From Proteiniphilum sp. (GTDB lineage: Bacteria > Bacteroidota > Bacteroidia > Bacteroidales > Dysgonomonadaceae), in the NCBI GenBank assembly GCA_031284475.1, contig JAISZV010000312.1, positions 1 through 8,529 of the forward strand: 8,529 nt of DNA. The letters are read 5' to 3'. Position 1 is the first letter of the stretch; each line of letters starts with the position of its first letter. Positions 1 through 6,235 of this stretch are shown one piece after another. The translations under genes and the position numbers were made by a program. The notes under the pieces are model-generated. The model made no database searches. It was not told where the DNA came from and saw only the letters and a program-made list of their open reading frames with translations.

Positions 1-788
1 TCTATATCCATCACTACCAGCGAAGCGATGGTCATACCGAACATCGCCGGTATATAAGAACTGGTTCCGTTAATCCTGGCTTTCCGGCTGCACCATTCAT
101 GATTGACCAGTTCGGGATCGCCGGGGCCTTCAAGGGCTTTCGGGCACATACATCTTTCAGTGCCGCAGGCAGTCTCCTCTCCTTTATTCTGCAACAATTC
201 GTCGCTGTAAACACACAGGAACTTTTTATGTATACCGCCCTCTTTCCTGATTTTTTTACGCAATGCGGCCGCGAGTGGGCATCCTCTTACACTCATAAAC
301 TCCGCCACACGGATACGCGTAGCATCGATTTTAAGGGCAGCGCCCATAGAAGAAAAGAATACGGCGTCGGTTTTCGTTGCTTCCCGGATGAGATGGACTT
401 TATTGGAAAGACTGTCAATGGCGTCGATGATGTAGTCGTAGGTTTCAAGGGCAAAAGAGTCGTGCGTTTCCGGACTGTATATTTGTTGCAGGGCGGTAAT
501 CTCTGCTTTCGGATTTATTTCCAGCAAACGTTCCCTCAATATGTCGATCTTTACTTTACCGACCGTTTTTGTGGTAGCCATTAACTGGCGGTTGATGTTG
601 GTAATGCAGATCCTGTCGGAATCCACAATGGTTAGATGTTTTATTCCGGAGCGGACAAGGCTCTCCGCACACCAACTGCCTACGCCTCCGATACCGAATA
701 CAATGACTTTCTTTTCAGCTATCCGATGCATGAAACTTTTTCCCAAAAGCAACTCGGTACGCTGAAATATCGCTTTCTCAATTCCCAT
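1..788 (-). CDS. tcdA: tRNA threonylcarbamoyladenosine dehydratase TcdA (C-terminus cut by window edge)
   Basis: This is an E1-like (ThiF/MoeB/HesA) ATP-dependent enzyme. The TcdA family adenylates and dehydrates the t6A at tRNA position 37 to its cyclic form (ct6A) in the cytosol. Reading from ATG at 788, 262 codons are visible. The N-terminus has the FQRTELLLG opening typical of the family. A glycine-rich nucleotide loop GIGGVGSW lies at residues 33-40, an acidic strand end VDSD at 55-58, the ITNINRQ segment at 62-68, and DAIDSLSNK at 122-130. The C-terminal part has four cysteines (C208, C213, C215, C233) around a GPGDPELVNHEWC stretch and then INGTSSYIPAMFG, so the frame is close to its natural end at the left edge. 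It lies 36 bases downstream of the S41 protease gene on the same strand, with a promoter-like box in the gap. Family assignment is firm; the exact modification role is inferred from the family. Confidence 0.93.
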   Translation of the reverse strand, partial: MGIEKAIFQRTELLLGKSFMHRIAEKKVIVFGIGGVGSWCAESLVRSGIKHLTIVDSDRICITNINRQLMATTKTVGKVKIDILRERLLEINPKAEITALQQIYSPETHDSFALETYDYIIDAIDSLSNKVHLIREATKTDAVFFSSMGAALKIDATRIRVAEFMSVRGCPLAAALRKKIRKEGGIHKKFLCVYSDELLQNKGEETACGTERCMCPKALEGPGDPELVNHEWCSRKARINGTSSYIPAMFGMTIASLVVMDI

Positions 789-810
789 AAGCCATATATA
801 AAAACAGGTG

Positions 811-818
811 CAAAGATA
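811..818 (-). promoter_or_regulatory. Bacteroidetes -7 promoter box for tcdA
   Basis: On the minus strand the bases read TATCTTTG, an exact match to TAnnTTTG, 22 bases upstream of the tcdA ATG. It sits in the short gap after the S41 stop codon (825-827). I see no clear TTTG -33 element at the usual spacing, so this is a candidate that would let tcdA be transcribed apart from the protease gene. Confidence 0.5.
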
Positions 819-824
819 GCATAT

Positions 825-2504
825 TCAAGAATGCTGAGGCGTCTTTGCCGGTTGCGTCCGGAGTAACGACCGGTACATTTCCTGGTTTTGGAGTACCTCT
901 ACCGCCTTGTCGTACACTTTGTCGTCCGACAATTGATGCAGTAGTACCCCCTTCTTATAGTAAAAACGCTGCACGATCTCCGATTCGATTATGCTGGTGA
1001 TATCCTCTTTGAATAATTCCAGATCCCGATCCAAGTTAGGTTGCAACTTTGTTTCTAACGCCGCGAACTCTTCTTTCGCCACATCCATATATCCCTCAAA
1101 TTCCATCATGCTTTTCAGTTGTAGCAGTGAGTGCTCGCTCAATTGGTCGTATTTGAAATCCCGTTTCTTTACAAATTCCCTGAACGCTTCGTAGTCGCTC
1201 TGAGGGAGCCTGAATTTGTGGGGTGGAGCAATCTCTTTATGTTGTTGTACCCATTCTGTTACATAATCAAAGATCACATTGTCCGTCATTAGGTAGAACG
1301 CAATTGTTCCTCCGGTAGGCTGCGGAATGGTAATATCGGGCGTAATTCCGCCCCCGTCGCGCACTTCACGGCCGTTACGCGTTTTGAATACGTTTGTCAG
1401 CGAGTCCGGTACCCGTGCCACGCTCCCGTCGGGGTTACGGCGTGAGTAGTCCAGCGCCTGGATGCAGCGTCCGCTCGGAATGTAATATTTCGATGTGGTG
1501 ATTTTAATATTTCCTCCGTACGGCAGGTCGCGCGGCGTTTGCACCAGTCCTTTTCCGAACGACCGGTTACCCACAATCAGCGCCCTGTCCAGGTCTTGGA
1601 GGCCTCCCGCAACGATCTCCGACGCCGACGCCGAGCCGGTATCAATCAGCACCACGATGGGGATGATCTCGTCTAATGGCTGATTGCGCGTCAGGTAGGT
1701 TCTGTCCCATTGTTTCACTTTCCCTTTGGTCGATACGATCTCTTCCCCTTTCGGGACAAACAGGTTTACCACGTCTACCGCCTCATCCAGAATGCCGCCC
1801 CCGTTACCGCGTAGATCCATGATCAACGATGTGGCTCCTTTTTCTTTCAGATCCTGCACTGTTTTTTTTACCCGGTCGGCGCTCCGTGTCGTAAAACTCC
1901 CGAAATGAAGATAACCGATCTTCTCATCCGTCACTCCCGCGTAGGTAATGGGGTCGACTTCGATCTTTTCCCGTACTATCGTCAGTTTTCTTTCCCGTTT
2001 TTCTCCCGGCCGCTGGATTGTCAGATCGAGCGATGTACCCGGCGTTCCTTTCAGTTTGTCGCTTACATCCTTCACCGTCGATTTCCGCATATCGTTTTCG
2101 TCAATCTTCAGGATGGCGTCGCCCGCCTTTAGTCCCGCCTTGTCGGCAGGCAACCCCTCGTACGGTTCATTGATCACGACCTGTCCGTTGTTATAGGATA
2201 TGATCGCCCCGATACCCGCATATTCGCCTGTCGTTAAAAACTGCAAGTCTTCCATATTCTCTTCCGCGTAATACTCGGTATAGGGGTCTAACCGGGTCAA
2301 CATATTGCGGATACTACTTTGTACTAAATTATTCACTTCGACGCTATCCACGTAAAACATATCCAGTTCACGCAGTACCGAGTTAAAGATGTCAATATTC
2401 TTATTGATGTCGAAATAACGTTGGTTTTTGTTTTCAGCCGGCGCCTGAGCGGTCGCTTGCAACGCTGTAATAACTACCAGCATACAAAGAATAGTTCTTT
2501 TCAT
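825..2504 (-). CDS. Exported S41 family carboxyl-terminal processing protease with PDZ domain
   Basis: This is a serine protease of the CtpA/Prc (MEROPS S41A) family, which trims or degrades envelope proteins from their C-terminus in the periplasm. From ATG at 2504 the product is 559 residues. Residues 1-20 (MKRTILCMLVVITALQATAQ) form a Sec signal peptide without a lipobox. An N-terminal helical region with LTRLDPYTEYY follows. A PDZ domain spans about 95-170 (GIGAII near its start, PADKAGLKAGDAIL inside). The S41 core spans about 190-355, with DLRGNGGG at 230-237, the nucleophile S293 in GSASASEI, and the general base K318 in FGKG with Q322 four residues on; the S-to-K distance of 25 matches the family. 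A helical C-terminal region of about 145 residues completes it. An in-frame ATG at 2549, overlapping the upstream stop as ATGA, would add a 15-residue charged leader. I prefer 2504 because it gives a normal signal peptide. Confidence 0.93.
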   Translation of the reverse strand: MKRTILCMLVVITALQATAQAPAENKNQRYFDINKNIDIFNSVLRELDMFYVDSVEVNNLVQSSIRNMLTRLDPYTEYYAEENMEDLQFLTTGEYAGIGAIISYNNGQVVINEPYEGLPADKAGLKAGDAILKIDENDMRKSTVKDVSDKLKGTPGTSLDLTIQRPGEKRERKLTIVREKIEVDPITYAGVTDEKIGYLHFGSFTTRSADRVKKTVQDLKEKGATSLIMDLRGNGGGILDEAVDVVNLFVPKGEEIVSTKGKVKQWDRTYLTRNQPLDEIIPIVVLIDTGSASASEIVAGGLQDLDRALIVGNRSFGKGLVQTPRDLPYGGNIKITTSKYYIPSGRCIQALDYSRRNPDGSVARVPDSLTNVFKTRNGREVRDGGGITPDITIPQPTGGTIAFYLMTDNVIFDYVTEWVQQHKEIAPPHKFRLPQSDYEAFREFVKKRDFKYDQLSEHSLLQLKSMMEFEGYMDVAKEEFAALETKLQPNLDRDLELFKEDITSIIESEIVQRFYYKKGVLLHQLSDDKVYDKAVEVLQNQEMYRSLLRTQPAKTPQHS

Positions 2505-2545
2505 ATTTTTATTGTATAATTTTATTTTTATAGAATCGTTTTTTT

Positions 2546-3436
2546 TCATTTTACCTTGTTTTTTTCACGCCTGTATTGGGCCGGAGGCATACCTTTGTAT
2601 TTACGGAAAAATTTAATGAAATAAGTAAAATCAAAGCCTAATTCATTGGCGATTTCCTCCTGGTTGAGCGTAGTATTCTCCAATAACCGGATGGCTTCCA
2701 TTAATATTTTTTCGTTAATATACTCTTTTGCGGAGAATCCATGCGTATTATATATGATTTGGGATAGTTTTTTTTCCGTTATATTTATTTGCTTCGCATA
2801 GAAAGCAACTCGCTTTTGCGTTTGATAATGCGTGTTCAATAGGTCTTTGAATTGTTGTATATGACTCTCTTCGACCCAAAACGTGCCGAACACATTTTTC
2901 TTCCGTAAGCGATATTCCCGTTCAATTGTTATCAACATATTATGCAAGTGGTTACGCAATATAGTAATTCTTATTTCCGGCGTTTCGTTTTTGTTGAACG
3001 GAACCATACTTTTCAACGATGAAAAATAGAGATCCATGGATGCGATGAAATTTTCCGAATGTAAAGGAATCAAAGCATAATCAGCCTGAAAAAGAGTACA
3101 TGTATTCAGAAATTCATTCTTCTCCTGATCATATCCTAAAAAATCATAGCTGAACAATATCACATCACCCGTACATCTATGATGGGAATATCGTTGCAGA
3201 ATATCCCGGTTGATGATCAACAAGCTATCATTTTCCAATGTTACTTTCTTATTTCTGATATAATGGTAATTTCCTTTTCCTTTAAACCGGAAAATATGAT
3301 AAAAAGCAGCTCTGTGCTCTTCGTATATCGTTTCCTGCGCAATTTTTTGCGCATACAATTCATCGAAAGTATCGATCTCGAATCCGGGGTAATACAATAC
3401 TTCTTCTGCGAGGTGGCGAGGTTTCTTAGCAAGCAT
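2546..3436 (-). CDS. AraC family transcriptional regulator (downstream member of tandem pair)
   Basis: This is a DNA-binding regulator with an N-terminal sensor region of about 200 residues and a C-terminal AraC/XylS double helix-turn-helix, 296 residues from ATG 3436. The N-terminal part resembles the cupin-like effector region of Bacteroidetes AraC proteins (AAFYHIFRFKGKGNYHY, then NDSLLIINRDILQRY), though the ligand cannot be read from it. The first HTH begins near residue 209 (VAFYAKQINITEKKLSQII). The second, near 257-290, has the signature QEEIANELGFDFTYFIKFF followed by KYKGMPPAQYR, which fits the family consensus well. A TTG two codons upstream (3442) is a possible but less likely start. 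The gene overlaps the end of the upstream AraC gene by 11 bases, and its TGA overlaps an ATG in frame with the S41 protease gene, suggesting translational coupling along the operon. The target is unknown. Confidence 0.9.
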   Translation of the reverse strand: MLAKKPRHLAEEVLYYPGFEIDTFDELYAQKIAQETIYEEHRAAFYHIFRFKGKGNYHYIRNKKVTLENDSLLIINRDILQRYSHHRCTGDVILFSYDFLGYDQEKNEFLNTCTLFQADYALIPLHSENFIASMDLYFSSLKSMVPFNKNETPEIRITILRNHLHNMLITIEREYRLRKKNVFGTFWVEESHIQQFKDLLNTHYQTQKRVAFYAKQINITEKKLSQIIYNTHGFSAKEYINEKILMEAIRLLENTTLNQEEIANELGFDFTYFIKFFRKYKGMPPAQYRREKNKVK

Positions 3437-4268
3437 TTTCAATCTGATGGATAATGTTTCGGTATTTTATTCTTAAATCCTTTGGGGATAGATGTTTATA
3501 TTTAAAAATAAGTTTATTGAAGCCCGATACATCATAATCCAACTCAAGGGCAATTTGGGTAATACTCTTATTTTCAAATACCAGTAGTCTCATAGCTTCA
3601 ATTACGTTTTGATAAACCAGGATGTCCCTGAACGTTTTATGAAAAATGACCTGTAATGACTTGGTTAAGTTTTTTTGGGTAATGCCTATTTTTTCCGCAT
3701 AAAAGGATTTTTTCTTTTCTTGGAAAGCATACACGTTGACCAATTCTGTAAACTGTAAGGCATAGTTCAGCAAATGTCCGGATTTAATCCATGATTCAAA
3801 ATTTATTGTTGAAGAAAGCAAAGCCGTATTTACTGCTATATTCCTCAACAAAGATTCCTGCAAATCATCATAAGGGGAATGATATTCCGTATATAATTTA
3901 TCTATATCTTTTTTCCGGTCATCATTGATATGACCCAAATCGATGATGCCTTCCGGAGAGGTATGTAAAAACAGTAATTTCAGTAAAGCCTTGTTTTCAT
4001 CAGACTTGCAAAAATTCTCCGAAAGGATAACGACATACCCTTCCAAACACAAACGATAAAATACAGGTAACAGATAAGGCTTTATAAGTAGAATACGTTC
4101 ATCATATAAATGAAATATCTCTTTTGTTTCGGGTGGATATTCCCGGTGGCACTTCTGTAAATAGATCACATAATACAGGGAGGTATTGTGCATCTGTTCC
4201 GAATAGAACCGAAACAATTCCGGATCATCCAACGAAAATATCCAAAACTCCAAATCTTTTTTATCCAT
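3426..4268 (-). CDS. AraC family transcriptional regulator (upstream member of tandem pair)
   Basis: A 280-residue regulator starting at ATG 4268. Residues 1-165 are a sensor region with no obvious ligand motif; DERILLIKPYLLPVF followed by GYVVILSENF recalls the cupin-type N-terminus of Bacteroidetes AraC proteins. The double helix-turn-helix lies in the C-terminal third: FYAEKIGITQKNLTKSLQ at about 189-206, and SITQIALELDYDVSGFNKL at about 235-253 followed by FKYKHLSPKDLR. The second HTH deviates from consensus: the usual glycine in the ELGF turn is aspartate (ELDY), and the usual SYFSR is SGFNK. The C-terminal domain aligns by eye with the neighbouring AraC gene (shared FYA, IT, EA-RLL, IA-EL, FKYK/FRKYK, P-R), so the two are distant paralogues. 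It is the first gene of the minus-strand group and lies next to the AT-rich divergent control region. The target is unknown. Confidence 0.87.
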   Translation of the reverse strand: MDKKDLEFWIFSLDDPELFRFYSEQMHNTSLYYVIYLQKCHREYPPETKEIFHLYDERILLIKPYLLPVFYRLCLEGYVVILSENFCKSDENKALLKLLFLHTSPEGIIDLGHINDDRKKDIDKLYTEYHSPYDDLQESLLRNIAVNTALLSSTINFESWIKSGHLLNYALQFTELVNVYAFQEKKKSFYAEKIGITQKNLTKSLQVIFHKTFRDILVYQNVIEAMRLLVFENKSITQIALELDYDVSGFNKLIFKYKHLSPKDLRIKYRNIIHQIENAC

Positions 4269-4357
4269 AATAGAATATTATATTGAATATTTTATTATCA
4301 GCATTTTATCTTTATATCAAGAAATGAAATCTATATTATTGAGGCCGCTTTAAAAAG

Positions 4358-4384
4358 TACAAAATACTAATAAATTATTTTGTA
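4358..4384. repeat. Perfect inverted repeat, candidate operator
   Basis: TACAAAATA (4358-4366) and TATTTTGTA (4376-4384) are exact reverse complements separated by 9 bases, so the half-site centres are 18 bp apart. This is a plausible geometry for a dimeric regulator. It lies about 90-116 bases upstream of the upstream AraC start. A random AT-rich origin is possible, so operator function is an inference. Confidence 0.45.
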
Positions 4385-4440
4385 AGAACATGGTTACCAA
4401 TCTCATTTTATGCCCATTTCTGACAAAAAACTTATTAAAG

Positions 4441-4528
4441 CAGACTCACTATTTTATTTCAGCAAGTAAAAATAGACTATTTTTTCGTCTGATTATACAA
4501 AATAATTATAAAAACAGACTATTTTTTG
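4441..4528 (+). repeat. Three phased AGACT/TATTTT direct repeats, candidate regulator binding sites
   Basis: Two copies are nearly identical over 18 bases: AAAATAGACTATTTTTTC (4469-4486) and AAAACAGACTATTTTTTG (4511-4528), 42 bp apart. A looser copy, CAGACTCACTATTTTATTTC, begins at 4441, its CAGACT lying 32 bp before the matching TAGACT at 4473. Offsets of about 32 and 42 bp are close to three and four helical turns, so all would face the same side of the DNA. They lie just upstream of the -7 box at 4565. Confidence 0.5.
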
Positions 4529-4564
4529 CAAAAGATATACCAAAAGACACATACGAGCATGAAG

Positions 4565-4572
4565 TACCTTTG
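4565..4572 (+). promoter_or_regulatory. Bacteroidetes -7 promoter box for the small ORF and LuxR gene
   Basis: TACCTTTG matches TAnnTTTG exactly. No TTTG lies at the usual -33 spacing, which would fit a promoter that needs an activator; the phased repeats end 36 bases upstream. The transcript would have an untranslated leader of roughly 160 bases before the ATG at 4737. Confidence 0.45.
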
Positions 4573-4736
4573 CAGTGTGAAATGATAAACGAATAGAATG
4601 TCTGAATAGAAAAATAAAGTAAAAAAGAAAAACGGCTGGCTGACAACTGAATATTCAAGGTAACCCGGCAATCGACAAAAAGAGAAATCAAATTTTATAC
4701 ATTCAATTTAAGTAAACAGACAATAAAAATAAAAAA

Positions 4737-4901
4737 ATGAGCCTTAAGAAATCACTCATAACAGTCGTCCGGGAGATATTTCTTATCCTGTACCGGGACT
4801 TGTTCACACTACCGGCGCTGCTGATGCTAACTGCCGCACATTCGCTTATCCTTAATATGGAAAGAGCCTCCGTTGGTGTTTTGCGTTATGTACGCCAATG
4901 A
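4737..4901 (+). CDS. Small 54-residue leucine-rich protein overlapping the LuxR start
   Basis: I do not recognise this gene. ATG at 4737 opens 54 codons ending at TGA 4899-4901, and that stop overlaps the next gene's ATG as ATGA. The product starts MSLKKSLITV and is rich in leucine and other hydrophobic residues up to about residue 41, including DLFTLPALLMLTAAHSLILN at 21-40. It ends in a basic tail (RASVGVLRYVRQ). It could be one weak membrane helix or an amphipathic peptide. The G+C content rises sharply at its ATG compared with the upstream spacer, as expected for coding sequence. The overlap suggests translational coupling, so its job may be to set LuxR translation, to act as a partner peptide, or both. 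No Shine-Dalgarno is visible: the ATG follows a run of A, common in Bacteroidetes. Confidence 0.55.
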   Translation: MSLKKSLITVVREIFLILYRDLFTLPALLMLTAAHSLILNMERASVGVLRYVRQ

Positions 4902-5722
4902 AAAGAGATTTGTTCTTTCAATTTTGCCACAACGAGAACTATAATAAACAAGACAGGAGAGCGGTGGGAGCATTAAGCGTTTTATACGATAATAAAATTG
5001 TCTTTAGGCGTCAACCGGATTACGACGTGTTTGACCGCTACCTAAAGTTATACCGTTCACTGGCAATGATAACCCAGACAACGAACCTATTGATCGACCA
5101 CTACAAAAAGAACGTCTATTTGTATCAACACAACCAGGCCTATGCTGGGATATTCGGCCGTAGGACAGGCGGGCAGGTTGATGAAGAGTACCTGGACATC
5201 CGGATCAGCCCGGAAGATGCTACAAAGTTTTCCACAATTGTCCGGGCTATCAAGGATTGCGCCCGGAGCGATTTCCTGAAAGGCGACCGGAGTTATTATT
5301 TCTCCTTCGACATCACCCTGAAGATTTCTCCCCAGCAAAGCCGGCTGTTTTCCTTCAAGGCGATACCTTGCTTGTTTACGGAAGCCGGCGATCCGTGGGT
5401 GACGATTTACCACATCGAGCCGTCTTTGCAGCATACTTCGGGTAACCTGGCCCTGCATGCGGTAAAGAAAAACGCCCTCTATCATTTTTGGGAAGAAAAA
5501 AGGGAGTACAAACTTCGTACCGGGGTTTATAGATTGAGTGACGGAGAGAGAAAGATACTCCAGTTTTCGGCCGAAGGGTTTACAGAAAAGGAGATTGCAG
5601 ACTTACTGGAGCTATCAGTCTATTCGCTGAAAAACCTCAAAGTGCGGATGTTTAAGCAGATGAGCGTAAACTCGCTGCCGGAAGCAATTGCATTGGCGTA
5701 TAGGAATGGGCTGATTTCATAA
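4898..5722 (+). CDS. LuxR-type transcriptional regulator with PAS-like sensor region
   Basis: A 274-residue regulator. The C-terminal domain, about residues 213-273, is a LuxR/GerE helix-turn-helix: LSDGERKILQFSAEGFTEKE, then IADLLELSVYSLKNLKVRMF, then SLPEAIALAYRNGLI. The LS-GER-ILQ-AEG-T-KEIA-LL pattern is diagnostic, although the recognition helix has SLKNLK where the family usually has TVKNH. Residues from about 60 to 175 look like a PAS fold (LIDHYKKNVYLYQHNQAYAG, then a KGDRSYYFSFDITLK strand region). This architecture is common in Bacteroidales regulators that often sense small molecules; the ligand is unknown here. There is no receiver domain, so it is not a classical response regulator. 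ATG at 4898 overlaps the stop of the 54-codon ORF. No Met offers a better alternative start near the N-terminus. Confidence 0.88.
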   Translation: MKRDLFFQFCHNENYNKQDRRAVGALSVLYDNKIVFRRQPDYDVFDRYLKLYRSLAMITQTTNLLIDHYKKNVYLYQHNQAYAGIFGRRTGGQVDEEYLDIRISPEDATKFSTIVRAIKDCARSDFLKGDRSYYFSFDITLKISPQQSRLFSFKAIPCLFTEAGDPWVTIYHIEPSLQHTSGNLALHAVKKNALYHFWEEKREYKLRTGVYRLSDGERKILQFSAEGFTEKEIADLLELSVYSLKNLKVRMFKQMSVNSLPEAIALAYRNGLIS

Positions 5723-5736
5723 ATTAAAAAATTACT

Positions 5737-5765
5737 ACCGGCCGGTTAAAATTCGGATACCCGAA
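5737..5765. repeat. Palindrome and small hairpin after the LuxR gene
   Basis: ACCGGCCGGT (5737-5746) is a perfect 10 bp palindrome. TTCGG-ATAC-CCGAA (5752-5765) is a 5 bp stem with a four-base loop. Both lie just after the LuxR stop. There is no T tract behind them, so a classical intrinsic terminator is not supported. They could slow decay of the mRNA end or bind a protein. Confidence 0.35.
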
Positions 5766-5779
5766 CGAAATACCGGAGA

Positions 5780-5812
5780 TTGGGCGAAATAGTCAGGTAA
5801 TTGTTATCTTTG
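5780..5812 (+). promoter_or_regulatory. Bacteroidetes promoter for the VanZ-like gene
   Basis: TATCTTTG at 5805-5812 is an exact TAnnTTTG -7 box. A TTG at 5780-5782 lies 22 bases before it, acceptable for the -33 element. The VanZ-like ATG follows 27 bases after the -7 box, so this promoter separates that gene from the LuxR unit. Confidence 0.6.
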
Positions 5813-5839
5813 TGGCTGTTCACTGTTCATTGATTGATT

Positions 5840-6235
5840 ATGAAGATATTTTTCCGCTATACATTTTTACCCCTACTCACAGGGCTGCTTATTTTTATTG
5901 TCACTTGTCTTATCGTTCCTTCCCAAATGCCCGCTATGCCTAAAAGCATTCCGTGGGATAAGTTGGCGCATTTCGGTATGTTCTTTTTCCTCTCTGCCGT
6001 TTCACTGATCGATTACTACCGGATGCATAAGGGGAATCCATCCGTTTATCGCCTGGCCTTCTGGGGATTTTTCGTTCCTGTATTCTACGGAGGCGTTATC
6101 GAATTGCTGCAAAAATATCTCTTTGCATCCCGTAGCGCGGAGTGGGGTGACTGGTTTGCTGATCTGCTCGGCTCCCTTGCCGCCACCCTAATCGTAATTA
6201 TTTTCTTCAAGAAACGTGATATTCGGAAAAAATAA
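5840..6235 (+). CDS. VanZ-like family membrane protein
   Basis: A 131-residue inner-membrane protein from ATG 5840 (a TTG at 5834 could add two residues). VanZ-like proteins are named after a teicoplanin-resistance accessory protein, but short Bacteroidetes members have no established role. Four hydrophobic segments are visible at about residues 5-27 (PLLTGLLIFIVTCLIV), 42-58 (LAHFGMFFFLSAVSLI), 73-90 (AFWGFFVPVFYGGVIELL) and 107-125 (ADLLGSLAATLIVIIFF). Family signatures are WDKLAHFGMFFFLS, GGVIELLQKYL and the RSAEWGDWFADLLGSL stretch. The C-terminus is basic (KKRDIRKK). It is a single gene with its own promoter, and its neighbours give no pathway clue. Confidence 0.88.
   Translation: MKIFFRYTFLPLLTGLLIFIVTCLIVPSQMPAMPKSIPWDKLAHFGMFFFLSAVSLIDYYRMHKGNPSVYRLAFWGFFVPVFYGGVIELLQKYLFASRSAEWGDWFADLLGSLAATLIVIIFFKKRDIRKK

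Larger units (their letters stand above)
4269..4736. other. AT-rich divergent intergenic control region
   Basis: These 468 bases separate the minus-strand AraC pair from the plus-strand small ORF and LuxR gene. They are very AT-rich (by hand, 16 G or C in 4441-4500, against 36 of 60 inside the S41 gene at 1621-1680). I find no convincing gene. They hold a 9+9 bp inverted repeat, three related AGACT/TATTTT repeats and one rightward -7 box, listed separately. Short tandem motifs are also present: GAATAGAA at 4591-4598 and 4604-4611, and GAATATT at 4273-4279 and 4285-4291. I found no exact leftward TAnnTTTG for the AraC pair. Confidence 0.7.

Noticed and set aside
99..584. 161-codon plus-strand frame across tcdA
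   Set aside because: The minus strand here encodes a clear TcdA with its motifs in order; the plus frame has no recognisable features.
3434..3442. TTG start (3442) for the downstream AraC gene
   Set aside because: An ATG two codons later (3436) is the simpler start and changes nothing in the domains.
4441..4528. CRISPR array
   Set aside because: There are only three short, imperfect copies with unequal spacing and no cas gene nearby.
4390..4596. A 68-codon plus-strand frame in the divergent spacer
   Set aside because: Its sequence is low-complexity and AT-driven, it runs through the repeats and the -7 box, and it has no recognisable domain.
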